From positions 612,706-676,705 of the forward strand of contig NZ_JACBAZ010000002.1 in the NCBI RefSeq assembly GCF_013391475.1: a stretch of 64,000 nucleotides of DNA, read 5' to 3'. Of this stretch, positions 34,951 to 43,897 are shown in pieces. The notes below the pieces were generated by a model that searched no databases, was not told the DNA's origin, and saw only the letters and a program-made list of their open reading frames with translations. Numbering within the stretch: position 1 is the stretch's first letter; each line of letters begins with the position of its first letter. The position numbers and the translations under genes are program-made. Origin of the DNA: Oceaniferula marina. Its GTDB lineage: Bacteria > Verrucomicrobiota > Verrucomicrobiia > Verrucomicrobiales > Akkermansiaceae.

Positions 34951-35283
34951 GGCTGCGCCCGGCTTGGTTTGAGACGGAGCCCCTTGTTTTTTTTGGGGGG
35001 GGCTCATGGGATGCCGACAGGATGCAATCCTGTCATCCTTTGCGGCTGCCCACATTCGGTTTCTACCAAGTGGTGAAATGCGCGTTACCTGCTTTGTTAC
35101 GACGGTGGGGGAGGATAGCTTTTTAAGCTGACGGCAGGCTTCCCTGTCTCGATCGCGTGCTGGGATGTCGACCGAATACCTAACTTGGTGAATTCCCGAC
35201 TTGCTTCGTTAGCGAAATTAGCTGAAATACCCCCACTCTGGTTTTCGTATTGAGCCAAGTATTCCACCCTTCTATCCATTGTT
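34951..35283. other. Intergenic region with two inverted repeats, possibly a degenerate repeat element
   Basis: No coding frame is credible. GACAGGAT-GCA-ATCCTGTC forms a hairpin at 35016-35034. A second inverted pair, ACCAAGT (35065-35071) and ACTTGGT (35183-35189), bounds about 125 bases. The left part (TACCAAGTGGTGAAA) resembles the TACCAAGTAGTAAAA end of family A repeats seen at 42.4 kb. It could be a related, older element; one copy alone does not prove it. The rest presumably holds the promoter of the MFS gene. Confidence 0.4.
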
Positions 35284-36642
35284 ATGAGTCAATCTGCCAC
35301 GTTAAACCAATCGTCGAGTCCTGTAACCAGGCTGTCTATCATGATGTTTCTCCAGTTTTTCATCTGGGGTGCTTGGTATGTTGCGATGTGGGGATTCATG
35401 GATAAAAATGGGATGACCGCCAACAGTGGTTCGGGTGCTTTTGTGGATGCCGCCTATACGGTAGCTCCGATCGCTGCGATTCTTGCGCCACTCACTTTGG
35501 GGCTGATTGCCGACCGCTTTTTGAATACCGAGAAGGTGCTCTCGATTCTTTTTCTCGTTGGGGCTGTGCTTCTTTATGTGGCGCCCGGATTGGCCAAAGG
35601 GGGGGCTCCTGAGTCCGTTATGGACCAGTTTAGTCACCCGATGATTCTTTGCCTTTTGGCTTACATGATCTGTTTCATGCCAACTCTTGGACTCACGGCT
35701 AGTTTGTCCTTCAGTCACCTTGCCAACGGTGAAAAGCAGTTTCCCGTTGTTCGCGTGATGGGAACCATTGGCTGGATTGTCGGTAACTGGGCGATGTGGT
35801 TTTGTCGTTCGATCGGGCTCGACGCCGAACAGTTTGCTGATAATTCACCGCATATTTTCACCGCTGCGGCGATTGCGTCTGCGTTACTTGGCATTTACTG
35901 CCTGAGTTTGCCCAAAACTGCACCACCGTCGAAGGGTAAGAAAATTTCCATCGGTGAAATCGTGGGCATTGATGCATGGGGGCTGTTGAAAAATAGAAGT
36001 TTCCTTGTGTTCGCTCTTGCCAGTTTCCTTATCTGTATTCCCTTGGCTGGTTATTATTCCAAAGGGGCCGGCTATGTCGGTGAAATGGGTGTGAGTCTGT
36101 TTGGTTCCACCACGGGTGCGATGAGCACCGGTCAGATGTCGGAGATCTTCTTCATGCTGATTATGCCATTCTGTTTTGCCCGTCTTGGTGTGAAGTGGAT
36201 GCTTACCATTGGCATGAGTGCCTGGGTGGTTCGTTATGGCTTGTGGGGATTTGCCTTTGGTCAGGAGGGGCCACTGCTGACGCTGCCTATCTTTATCGGT
36301 ATTTTATTACACGGTATTTGTTATGATTTCTTCTTTGTTACAGGGATGATCTACACAGACAAAAAGGCTCCTGCTGCGATCCGCAGTCAGGCCCAGTCCT
36401 TGGTCGTGATGCTCACCCAAGGTTTGGGCTTGGGTATTGGCGCCCAGTTGTTTGGGCGGTGGACGGCGGCGTGCACGGTTGATGGTAAAGTTGATTTCAC
36501 CAAGTTTTGGTATGCTCCGGCAGTCTTTGCGTTTGGAGTGATGGTGCTGTTTTTCCTCTTGTTCTGGGATAAATTGAAGCCGGATACCAGTGCGGAAGAA
36601 GTAGCGAAGGCCGCCACTCCCGATGAAGAAAGTGCGATGTAG
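35284..36642 (+). CDS. MFS transporter, nucleoside/sugar:proton symporter-like
   Basis: Predicted 452 aa with about 12 membrane segments. The start RLSIMMFLQFFIWGAWYVAMW and LIADRFLNTEKVLSILFLVGA resemble the NupG/XapB nucleoside:H+ symporter branch, and the FPVVRVMGTIGWIVGNWA segment is conserved in a planctomycete/verrucomicrobial/bacteroidete subgroup often placed beside Gfo/Idh and DUF1080 genes. In this context a sugar or glycoside substrate is more likely than a nucleoside; that is inference. Three sugar-related genes follow on the same strand within 45 bases each. Confidence 0.85.
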   Translation: MSQSATLNQSSSPVTRLSIMMFLQFFIWGAWYVAMWGFMDKNGMTANSGSGAFVDAAYTVAPIAAILAPLTLGLIADRFLNTEKVLSILFLVGAVLLYVAPGLAKGGAPESVMDQFSHPMILCLLAYMICFMPTLGLTASLSFSHLANGEKQFPVVRVMGTIGWIVGNWAMWFCRSIGLDAEQFADNSPHIFTAAAIASALLGIYCLSLPKTAPPSKGKKISIGEIVGIDAWGLLKNRSFLVFALASFLICIPLAGYYSKGAGYVGEMGVSLFGSTTGAMSTGQMSEIFFMLIMPFCFARLGVKWMLTIGMSAWVVRYGLWGFAFGQEGPLLTLPIFIGILLHGICYDFFFVTGMIYTDKKAPAAIRSQAQSLVVMLTQGLGLGIGAQLFGRWTAACTVDGKVDFTKFWYAPAVFAFGVMVLFFLLFWDKLKPDTSAEEVAKAATPDEESAM

Positions 36643-36687
36643 GTATTTTTTCGAAATATTGGGAGTTTGGATCACGTAGTTTGCTGC

Positions 36688-37983
36688 ATGATTCAGCCAA
36701 GTCCGACCAATCAGCAGAATTTACATAGTCGTCGATCCGTGCTCAAGGGCCTTGCCGCCCTTGCCACGGTTCAAATTGTTCCCAGCCACATTGCCCTGGG
36801 TGGGCCGAAAGCTCCGAGTAATCAACTGACCAAGGGGATTATCGGTTGTGGTGGCATCTCCCGCTCCCATTTGCGGATGCCGGGCACCTTGCTCGCGCTT
36901 TGTGACGTGGATAGCCACCGTCTCCGGGACCGGATGGCGGAGGCCAAAAAGATGGGAACCAAGGACGTCAAAGGCTATGCGGATTTTCGTGACCTGATCG
37001 CACGTAAGGATATCGATATTGTGCATGTGGCGACTCCGCCTCATTGGCACGCCTTGCAAGCGATTGCCGCAGCCAAGGCCGGTAAGGATGTATGGTGTGA
37101 AAAACCGATGTCTCGCACGATTGGTGAAGGTCAGGCGATGATCGCCGCCGTAGAGGAGCAGGAGCGGATTTTCCGTCTGAATACTTGGTTCCGCTTCAAG
37201 TCACGCTACTACGGACTCAGCCGCCCGGCATCGGAAGCCTGGAAGGTGGTTCATCACAAGCTGCTTGGTGACGGTCCATATACCTTTAACCTCGGAACCT
37301 CCTTTGTGGGGAACTGGAAACTTGGTCAATGGTCAGGCCGTACGGATCTTACAGAGCAGCCGATCCCGGAAAACCTTGACTACAATTTCTGGCTTGGGCC
37401 TGCACCGATGAAGCCATACCACCCTCACCGGGTTCATGGTTCTTTCCGTGGATACTGGGACTACGATGGTGGCGGCCTCGGCGACATGGGTCAGCACTAC
37501 CTCGACCCTTGTCAGTTTGTTCTGGGTAAGGATAATGAAAGTCCGGTTCATATCGAAGTGGACACCCAGAAGCAGGATATCGACGCCGTGCTTCCGTGGC
37601 GCCGGATTGAGATGACTTATGCGGATGGCACCAAGATCATTCTCGATGCAGAGAATAAACCGAAGGATCCGATTATTTCCGGACCCAAAGGAAACATCTA
37701 CCGTCACTTCCGTTCCGATGTGGATGGTCTGAATGAGAAACTCAAGGAACTGCCTGGACCTCCGCCAATGATTACGGATTTCCATCAGTCGGTTCGCGAA
37801 CGCAAGCCGTTTGCCCTCAACGAGCACAATGGATTCCGCTCTTGCACCTTGATCAATCTGGGCAAAATTGCCTTGCGTCTTGGTCGTCCTTTGCACTTTG
37901 ATTCGAAGAAGCTGAAGTTCGTCAACGATCCGGAAGCCGACAAGTACATCAATCAGCCGATGCGTGGTCCTTGGAAAATCTAG
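36688..37983 (+). CDS. Gfo/Idh/MocA oxidoreductase with Tat-like signal
   Basis: Predicted 431 aa. A twin-arginine-like start (HSRRSVLKGLAALATVQ, Arg 15-16) indicates export in a folded state with bound cofactor. The Rossmann motif GIIGCGGISRSHL, then HVATPPHWHALQAIAAAKAGKDVWCEKPMSRT with EKP, define the family, and a GGGLGDMGQHYLDPCQ helix carries the catalytic His. Members of this type in Bacteroidetes and Verrucomicrobia oxidise the C3 hydroxyl of glycosides or act on 3-keto sugars. It is 45 bases after the MFS gene and 46 before a second family member. Confidence 0.88.
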   Translation: MIQPSPTNQQNLHSRRSVLKGLAALATVQIVPSHIALGGPKAPSNQLTKGIIGCGGISRSHLRMPGTLLALCDVDSHRLRDRMAEAKKMGTKDVKGYADFRDLIARKDIDIVHVATPPHWHALQAIAAAKAGKDVWCEKPMSRTIGEGQAMIAAVEEQERIFRLNTWFRFKSRYYGLSRPASEAWKVVHHKLLGDGPYTFNLGTSFVGNWKLGQWSGRTDLTEQPIPENLDYNFWLGPAPMKPYHPHRVHGSFRGYWDYDGGGLGDMGQHYLDPCQFVLGKDNESPVHIEVDTQKQDIDAVLPWRRIEMTYADGTKIILDAENKPKDPIISGPKGNIYRHFRSDVDGLNEKLKELPGPPPMITDFHQSVRERKPFALNEHNGFRSCTLINLGKIALRLGRPLHFDSKKLKFVNDPEADKYINQPMRGPWKI

Positions 37984-38029
37984 GCGAGCATTCAAATAAT
38001 CGAATCAGAATCAGACCAATTATTATTAT

Positions 38030-39100
38030 ATGACAACAAAAATTCTCTGTGCCGGTGCCGGCCACATGGGCCGATCCCACGCACTTGCTTATCACAATAT
38101 CCCCGAATTCGAAATTGTAGGTATCTGTACCCGTAACGATGGTTCGGGAGATAAACTTAATGCGGAACTCGGTGTGGATTATCCATTGTTCGAGGACTTT
38201 TACGAGGCATTGAAAGAAACCAAACCCGATGCGGTTTCTATCTCAACCTACCCGGATACGCACGCTGCCTTTGCGATTGCAGCTCTTGAGGCTGGATGCC
38301 ACGTGTTTGTCGAAAAACCACTCGCAGAAACCGTGGAAGAGGCTGAGAGCATTGCCGCTGCCGCTAAGGCCAACAACCGTAAACTGGTGATTGGTTACAT
38401 CCTCAGGCATCATCCAAGTTGGCAGAAGTTTATCGAGATGTCCCATGAGCTTGGGAAGCCGCTGGTGATGCGCATGAACCTGAACCAGCAATCGTTCGGG
38501 GGCAACTGGGAGACGCATAAGAACCTGATGTCTTCCATCTCACCTATCGTCGATTGCGGAGTGCACTACGTCGATGTGATGTGTCAAATGACCCGCTCCA
38601 AACCCGTGCGTGTGTCTGGACTCGGAGCGCGTTTGAGTGATGAACTACCCGAAGGAAAAATCAACTACGGCCATTTGCAGGTCACCTTTGAAGACGGATC
38701 GGTCGGTTGGTATGAAGCCGGTTGGGGCCCGATGATGAGTGAGACTGCCTTTTTCGTGAAGGATGTGGTCGGACCCAAAGGCTGTGTGACCATTGAGGCC
38801 AAAGAGGCCGCTGGTGAAGGTGCCTCCGCGGATGTGGATGCCCATACCAAGACCAATACCCTGCGTCGTCACTTCTCGGACCTTGATGAGAATAATCAGT
38901 TTGTTCGCAAGGACGAGTGGACGGAAACCGGGGATGAACCCGATCACGATGCGCTGTGCCAGCGCGAGCAGGAGTTTTTCCTGAATGCGATCCAGAATGA
39001 CGTTGATCTCAGTGATCATGTCGGGGACGCCGTCAACTCGATGAAGATCGTGGTGGCTGCAGACAAGTCATTCCGCACCGGTGAGACGATCACTTTGTAG
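38030..39100 (+). CDS. Gfo/Idh/MocA oxidoreductase (cytoplasmic)
   Basis: Predicted 356 aa, no signal. [19 protein letters not shown] is the NAD-binding motif and [15 protein letters not shown] contains the EKP triad. [13 protein letters not shown] carries the conserved D-x-G-x-H catalytic motif. It likely oxidises or reduces a sugar or sugar acid with NAD(P). With the exported paralogue before it and the DUF1080 hydrolase after, the set fits a 3-keto-sugar route. A strong terminator follows it, so the DUF1080 gene may have its own promoter. Confidence 0.9.
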   Translation: MTTKILCAGAGHMGRSHALAYHNIPEFEIVGICTRNDGSGDKLNAELGVDYPLFEDFYEALKETKPDAVSISTYPDTHAAFAIAALEAGCHVFVEKPLAETVEEAESIAAAAKANNRKLVIGYILRHHPSWQKFIEMSHELGKPLVMRMNLNQQSFGGNWETHKNLMSSISPIVDCGVHYVDVMCQMTRSKPVRVSGLGARLSDELPEGKINYGHLQVTFEDGSVGWYEAGWGPMMSETAFFVKDVVGPKGCVTIEAKEAAGEGASADVDAHTKTNTLRRHFSDLDENNQFVRKDEWTETGDEPDHDALCQREQEFFLNAIQNDVDLSDHVGDAVNSMKIVVAADKSFRTGETITL

Positions 39101-39123
39101 TTTTTTGCCTGCTTATTTTTTCA

Positions 39124-39154
39124 AACCCACTGGTGTTCTGCCAGTGGGTTTTTT
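39124..39154 (+). terminator. Rho-independent terminator after the second Gfo/Idh gene
   Basis: AACCCACTGG pairs with CCAGTGGGTT across a seven-base loop and continues into a run of T. It lies 23 bases after the Gfo/Idh stop codon. Confidence 0.92.
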
Positions 39155-39213
39155 ATGGGACGAGCCGATCGATTGGCATGGCGTGTAAGGATTGCGGGAG
39201 ACTCAGGGTATTG

Positions 39214-39969
39214 ATGGTGATGAAAATGAGTAAACGGATACTGATCCGGCTGAGTGTGTGTTGGCTGGGCCTTGCGCCCATTGCCGGCGCTGGTGAAGAG
39301 CTGCCTACTTGGAAACCCTTGTTCAATGGTAAGGATCTCAGCGGTTGGGTGGACGTCAATACCTCGCCTGATACTTGGAACGTAAAAGATGGGCTGTTAG
39401 TTTGCGAAGGAAAGCCTATCGGGGTGATGCGTAGTGAAAAACAGTATGAGAATTTTATTCTGCATATTGAGTGGCGGCACATGGAACCCGGTGGAAACTC
39501 GGGGGTCTTCGTCTGGAGTGATGGATCTCCGGCGAAGGGACAGCGCTTGCCCAAGGGGGTGGAAGTGCAGATGCTGGAGCTCGATTGGCCGAAGCTCCAT
39601 CCGGATAAACAAGGGAATCCACGTCCGATGGCATACGTGCACGGTGAAGTGTGGGGGACCAACGGATTAGTGACCAAACCCGATAATCCAAGGGGGATTC
39701 GGAGCCAGTCGATTGAGAACCGGTGCAAGCCGAGGGGACAGTGGAATGTATATCAGGTGGTTTGCGTGGATGGGGTGATCAAGCTATCTGTGAATGGTAA
39801 ATTCGTAAATGGGGTAAGTCAGGCAAGCCAGAAAAAGGGCTACCTGTGCCTTGAGTCCGAAGGTGCGGAAATTCATTTCAGGAATATCAGAATTCTCGAA
39901 CTTCCTCCCGGGGTGACCCGTTCTGACCAGATCGCTCCGGATGTGACTGTGGAACCAACATCCAAATAG
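39214..39969 (+). CDS. Secreted DUF1080 protein, 3-keto-disaccharide hydrolase type
   Basis: Predicted 251 aa. A signal peptide ([21 protein letters not shown]) precedes a beta-jelly-roll DUF1080 domain: [67 protein letters not shown] and [14 protein letters not shown]1080 enzymes hydrolyse 3-keto-glycosides, products of Gfo/Idh-type oxidases. It lies directly after two Gfo/Idh genes. The ATG at 39214 has AGGG five bases upstream; the ATGs at 39220 and 39226 are alternatives. Confidence 0.9.
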   Translation: MVMKMSKRILIRLSVCWLGLAPIAGAGEELPTWKPLFNGKDLSGWVDVNTSPDTWNVKDGLLVCEGKPIGVMRSEKQYENFILHIEWRHMEPGGNSGVFVWSDGSPAKGQRLPKGVEVQMLELDWPKLHPDKQGNPRPMAYVHGEVWGTNGLVTKPDNPRGIRSQSIENRCKPRGQWNVYQVVCVDGVIKLSVNGKFVNGVSQASQKKGYLCLESEGAEIHFRNIRILELPPGVTRSDQIAPDVTVEPTSK

Positions 39970-40116
39970 AGGCTCAAAGAATAAGAGATTCGAATGGCAT
40001 TCAGCCCGGCATAAGGCTCAATTTTATTGACGAATGCCTAATTTCCTTCATTTTCTAGCAAACGTCACCCCCTGAAAACCACCGGACTTGATCCGGGCAG
40101 ATCCAGAACACCTACG

Positions 40117-41955
40117 ATGGACGATCGATATCAAATCATACAGCGCACGGCCGAGTTACCTTACGGGGTTCGGTATGAAGCAACCGACACCTTGATTAAC
40201 CGCAAAGCGGAAATTCATCGATTTAAAAAACCGGGTGAGGATGCACCCAAGGACTGGGAAAAAACGTTTAATAAATACTCGGGTGCCCTGACGACCCTGA
40301 GTCACATGGGCTTGCAGATCATTTATGACCGCGGCGTGGATGAAGAGGGCCCCTATTTGATTCGACAGCTTGTGGATGAGCCTAACCTTACCTCCCGGCT
40401 GAAAGAGGGGCCACTGAGTGAGTATGAATTTTGGGAACTGGCCCAGCAATTACTGGATATCCACACGGCGGGTTTACCCAAGGACTTTTTCCACGGGGCT
40501 CTGGATCTGGATCAGATTTGTTATGCCACTCGCCCAGGGGGGGAAAAACGTTACTACATTTCCAACTTCGGCTTGCCCGAGTTACACAACCAAATCAATG
40601 GAAGTCAGGAGTATTTTGGCTCACCCTGTTTAGTTTCTTTGGAGCAGGCGGATGGTGAGGGGCCAAGCGAATCCGCTGAAATTTTCTCGATTGGACAACT
40701 GCTGTACATGAGTTTGTCCGACAACCATCCTTTCGCGGCCAACCGGGTGGATGAAATGGCTGAACTCCATAAAAATTATCCGCTCGCACCCATCCATTTG
40801 AGTCGTCAGGACATTCCCAAGGCGATGTCCGACTGGCTTTACCGGATGACGACCATTGATGCGAAGGATCGTTTTGCCACCTACGCGGATGCTTTGCATC
40901 ACCTTCCGGCGCCGCAACAGACGGCTCCGGTTCCGGTGATCCCTACCACGACTACCCAGCAGCAAGTGAACACCCCGCTTGGGCAGACGACCACGGTACA
41001 GCAAACGGTGAACCCATTGACCGCAGCCCAGGCGGTGAATCCACAGACCGGAACCCAGGCTGTTGGGTTTACGACCACAACCCAAGCCGTGACAGCATCA
41101 GCCGGTGCAAGTTCGGCCAAACAAGGAAATGCTCTCAAGCAACTTCTTCAGGAGCCTCTGATTATAGGGGGTGCGGTGCTGGTGATTATTCTCATCGTCG
41201 TTGGTGCCATGGTGTTCTCCGGGGATGACGATCCGGCGACGGCTGACGCCAAAGAAAAAGTAGAAGAGAACAATGTCAGTGGCGATTCCCTTGATGATGG
41301 AAAAGTCGACGACAAGGATGACCAGCGCTCGACCTTGGCGAAGGGCTTGATTGCGGCATTGAACTTTGATGACAGTTTGCTGGCAAAGAATGACCGGAAA
41401 ATCAAAGTGGAGGCATTGAAGTCAGCACCAAAATTTGAAAAAGGACTCTATCAAAAAGGTTTGGTGCTCGATAAGGAACATTACTATCGCTTGCCGATGG
41501 CCGATGTTTTATCCGATGATACCTCGTCCGGTTTTAGTATTTCCTTTTGGGTGAAAAACCTCAACCAGCAGGAACCGGCATTCATTAGTGACAAGCCATG
41601 GAGCGATGGTGAGTCGACCAAGGTCGCAGGAAAGGATGATAAGGAAATGTGGCAGTGGACCCCGGAAAATGCCGCAGCCAGAGAGAAAGCTCGTCGTAAC
41701 TGGAGCATGGTGACGATGGTGTTTTCCCAGAAGAACAAAAAGGTGACGGTCTATACCAATGGTGAAATGGTGGGAGCTTCCAGCACGGATGCCATCAAGT
41801 CTCTGGATGAGGAAAAGTATCTCTACATCGGTTGTGACAGCCGGCAGCAGTTTAATTTTGCGGCTCCGACGGTGATTGACCAGCTTTACATTTGGAACCG
41901 CAAGCTGAGCTCCAGAGAAATCCGGACGATGTTCAAGGAAGATTTCACCTACTGA
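40117..41955 (+). CDS. Pseudokinase-transmembrane-LamG fusion protein
   Basis: Predicted 612 aa. Residues 1-265 resemble a Ser/Thr protein kinase of the bacterial type, but key residues are changed: the HRD loop reads HGALDLDQI and the DFG motif reads NFG (ISNFGLPEL), and no glycine-rich loop is clear. So it is probably a pseudokinase. A Thr/Gln-rich linker (about 270-340) leads to one membrane segment (EPLIIGGAVLVIILIVVGAMVF, about 346-367), an acidic spacer, and a C-terminal LamG/concanavalin-like domain (about 410-612; SFWVKNLN, ARRNWSMVTMVFS, VTVYTNGEMVGAS, IDQLYIWNRKLSSREI). The lectin domain would lie outside the cytoplasm. Confidence 0.8.
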   Translation: MDDRYQIIQRTAELPYGVRYEATDTLINRKAEIHRFKKPGEDAPKDWEKTFNKYSGALTTLSHMGLQIIYDRGVDEEGPYLIRQLVDEPNLTSRLKEGPLSEYEFWELAQQLLDIHTAGLPKDFFHGALDLDQICYATRPGGEKRYYISNFGLPELHNQINGSQEYFGSPCLVSLEQADGEGPSESAEIFSIGQLLYMSLSDNHPFAANRVDEMAELHKNYPLAPIHLSRQDIPKAMSDWLYRMTTIDAKDRFATYADALHHLPAPQQTAPVPVIPTTTTQQQVNTPLGQTTTVQQTVNPLTAAQAVNPQTGTQAVGFTTTTQAVTASAGASSAKQGNALKQLLQEPLIIGGAVLVIILIVVGAMVFSGDDDPATADAKEKVEENNVSGDSLDDGKVDDKDDQRSTLAKGLIAALNFDDSLLAKNDRKIKVEALKSAPKFEKGLYQKGLVLDKEHYYRLPMADVLSDDTSSGFSISFWVKNLNQQEPAFISDKPWSDGESTKVAGKDDKEMWQWTPENAAAREKARRNWSMVTMVFSQKNKKVTVYTNGEMVGASSTDAIKSLDEEKYLYIGCDSRQQFNFAAPTVIDQLYIWNRKLSSREIRTMFKEDFTY

Positions 41956-42035
41956 TTGAGGGCGACACTTCCACTGCTTTTGCGAGAGCTTAAATGAGCT
42001 TGGGAGTGGATAGATGGATCGCAAGGGGGTGCCAT

Positions 42036-42125
42036 GAACTCAGGGATACTCGTTGACCACGAAGTGCTTTTCCTCACAGCATAACGAGGTTCCAATCGTC
42101 TCGTGTGTTTTGCGGAGTGGTATAG
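42036..42125 (-). repeat. Diverged partial copy of repeat family A (A4)
   Basis: Contains CAATCGTCTCGT and TGTTTTGCGGAGTGGTAT plus an internal GTGCTTTTCC at matching spacing, as in the complement of the copy at 43.9 kb. The middle has diverged and the distal end is missing. Confidence 0.65.
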
Positions 42126-42200
42126 TGCCCCTGCCGCGAGTTATGATTGGGCAAGCTCTGTAGTTCTCGTGCTCCATCATCAGCCCTTCAGCTGACCCTT

Positions 42201-42239
42201 AAAAAAACCACCCCTCGGGTCCGAAGACCCAAGAGGTGG
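42201..42239 (-). terminator. Terminator-like hairpin without an adjacent gene
   Basis: CCACCCCTCGGGTC pairs with GACCCAAGAGGTGG (two non-perfect pairs) around CGAA; the A run at 42201-42207 gives a T tail on the minus strand. The nearest minus-strand gene upstream ends 485 bases away at 42724, with repeats A3 and B between. It may be its original terminator, now displaced. Confidence 0.7.
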
Positions 42240-42365
42240 AAAACACGTTATTGAAAATGAAATAACACTTATATATGTCAGCAAATGGCAAAAGGTTACA
42301 TAAAAAGTGCAACTTTTTTTTCGTTGCGACTCGAGTTGAGTTCGGTAAATCAGCGGGAATGAGTC

Positions 42366-42476
42366 ATACCAAGTAGTAAAACATCCGGAACTCTCATGGA
42401 TCACGCAGTGCTTTTCCAAGTATCTCAATAACGATCAATCGTCTCGTCTGTTTTGCGGAGTGGCATCACTTCTGAC
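42366..42476 (-). repeat. Internally deleted copy of repeat family A (A3)
   Basis: Starts ATACCAAGTAGTAAAACA and ends CGTCTCGTCTGTTTTGCGGAGTGGCATCA, the two ends of family A in reverse orientation to the copy at 43.9 kb. About 90 bases of the body, including the GGTGCCCGCACC region, are missing. Confidence 0.8.
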
Positions 42477-42517
42477 TGAATGTTAACGACTTGTGTCGTT
42501 TTCTTTCGAGTGGCATT

Positions 42518-42726
42518 ATACCATTCTCCCAGTTAAATTGGCAGAATGGTTTAAATTTAAGATGATGAGTCAGTCAGCAAGCTGAACGGCAAGGGGGCAC
42601 TGAATCTTTTAGATTTTATCGTTGTTGCGCGTCGGTTGCATAGCCCGCTATGCGCCTTCCTTGCGCCTAGTTAAAATCGAAAACCTTCAGTGCCATTCAG
42701 CCAATTTAACTGATCAAATGGTATTA
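42518..42726. repeat. Repeat element B: inverted-repeat ends around a nested palindrome
   Basis: About 209 bp. The left end ATACCATT-n4-CAGTTAAATTGGC-n-GAATGG (42518-42549) is the inverse complement of the right end (42693-42724). Between them an inner palindrome (about 42596-42694) has GGCACTGAA and TTCAGTGCC as outer arms, GATTTTA and TAAAATC further in, and GCATAG-CCCG-CTATGC in the centre. The right edge reads TAATACC when taken on the minus strand; its TAA is the stop codon of the DUF5009 gene. A MITE-like origin is inferred. Confidence 0.8.
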
Positions 42727-43839
42727 GATGCGGAGGAAAATCCGCTTCCGATAGAGAAATACAAGCAGGATGAATTCGACAACCAATATGCCCAGTGCCA
42801 GAACCACCGGCTCCCACGTTGATGAGAGCCTCCCGACTCCGCCGAAAAAGAACCCGGACACTGATGCCATCGGAACGATGCGACAGATCAGGTAAATCGT
42901 CAGCGGGTTCATTCCGACAATCTGCAGAGGAAGACTCCAATCAGGGCGTGGTTTGAAATCGATGCCGAGGTGGAAGATCCCCAGTAGAATCATGGCAATG
43001 CCTCCGGCTAGTAAATTGAAGGAGCTGGTCCAAGCTGCCTTGATCGGTGGATAACCCAGGTGCCAACAAAGAGCTCCTAGTGAAATCAGCAGTCCTCCTC
43101 CCAGCAGTAGTTGAATGACACTTTTGAATTGAGGCACGGCCCTATTGCGGAGCTGTTCGCCGCACAGACAGCCAAGCAAGGCGAGAAAACCGGCGGAGAA
43201 GGCACAAAGCCACCCTTCCGGATCGAAACTTCCTCCATACAGGTGGCCAGGAAGCCATTGTTGGTCGATCCAGGCGTTGATGATGCCGTCCGGTGTGAAC
43301 TGACCGGCTCCATGACCTGGCACGGGCACAAGCAGCTGAAGAGCTGCAACGGCTAGCAGAATTCCCCCTGTCCATAGACAACGTGCACGAAATGAACGGG
43401 TGAACAAAAAGACGAGGGCGGCTGTTCCATAGGCAATGCCGATGGTTCCGAGTACGCTGGCAAAGCGGGTTTGATCCCCTTTGAAATCGAGTAGGCCGTT
43501 GTAAAGTAACCCTAACAGAATGAGGATGGCTACGCGTTTGAAGGTTTGAATTGTTAGTTTTTTTCTACTGATTCCACGATCTTGTTTATTTTTGAGGGCG
43601 TAGGGAATGGCCACCCCTGAGACGAAGACAAAGATAGGGAAAATCAGATCGTAGGCACGCAAGCCGTCCCAGGATACATGATGCATCTGCTTCCCCCACC
43701 AGACGAGGGCCGGATGATTCGTGGTGTGGGCCAAGGCTCGAAACAAGGTATCCAGACCGATGATCCATAACATGTCAAATCCCCGGAGGGCATCAAGCGA
43801 GCGCAGTCTGACCGGAGGCGATGATCTGTTGGTTTCCAT
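42724..43839 (-). CDS. DUF5009/NagX-type membrane acyltransferase
   Basis: Predicted 371 aa with about 10 membrane segments. RLRSLDALRGFDMLWIIGLD is the start of the heparan-alpha-glucosaminide N-acetyltransferase-like (DUF5009/DUF1624) family; YDLIFPIFVFVSGVAIPYAL, WGKQMHHVSWDGLR and MNPLTIYLICRI are further conserved parts. Relatives acetylate sugars across the membrane using cytosolic acetyl-CoA, or transport N-acetylglucosamine-related compounds. The gene is enclosed by repeats: element B gives its stop codon and element A1 starts about 60 bases upstream of its ATG. Confidence 0.87.
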   Translation of the reverse strand: METNRSSPPVRLRSLDALRGFDMLWIIGLDTLFRALAHTTNHPALVWWGKQMHHVSWDGLRAYDLIFPIFVFVSGVAIPYALKNKQDRGISRKKLTIQTFKRVAILILLGLLYNGLLDFKGDQTRFASVLGTIGIAYGTAALVFLFTRSFRARCLWTGGILLAVAALQLLVPVPGHGAGQFTPDGIINAWIDQQWLPGHLYGGSFDPEGWLCAFSAGFLALLGCLCGEQLRNRAVPQFKSVIQLLLGGGLLISLGALCWHLGYPPIKAAWTSSFNLLAGGIAMILLGIFHLGIDFKPRPDWSLPLQIVGMNPLTIYLICRIVPMASVSGFFFGGVGRLSSTWEPVVLALGILVVEFILLVFLYRKRIFLRI

Positions 43840-43897
43840 AACGTGCCATCATTTTTGGCAATGCCGTGGTTTAGGCAAGAAAAACCATTGGCGGAGC

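Noticed and set aside
42180-42428. 82-codon minus-strand frame ending at the orphan terminator
   Set aside because: It crosses repeat A3 and the hairpin itself and has no ribosome site or known family.
41956-42723. Insertion sequence with transposase
   Set aside because: Several repeat ends are present but no transposase frame; all units are too short and non-coding.
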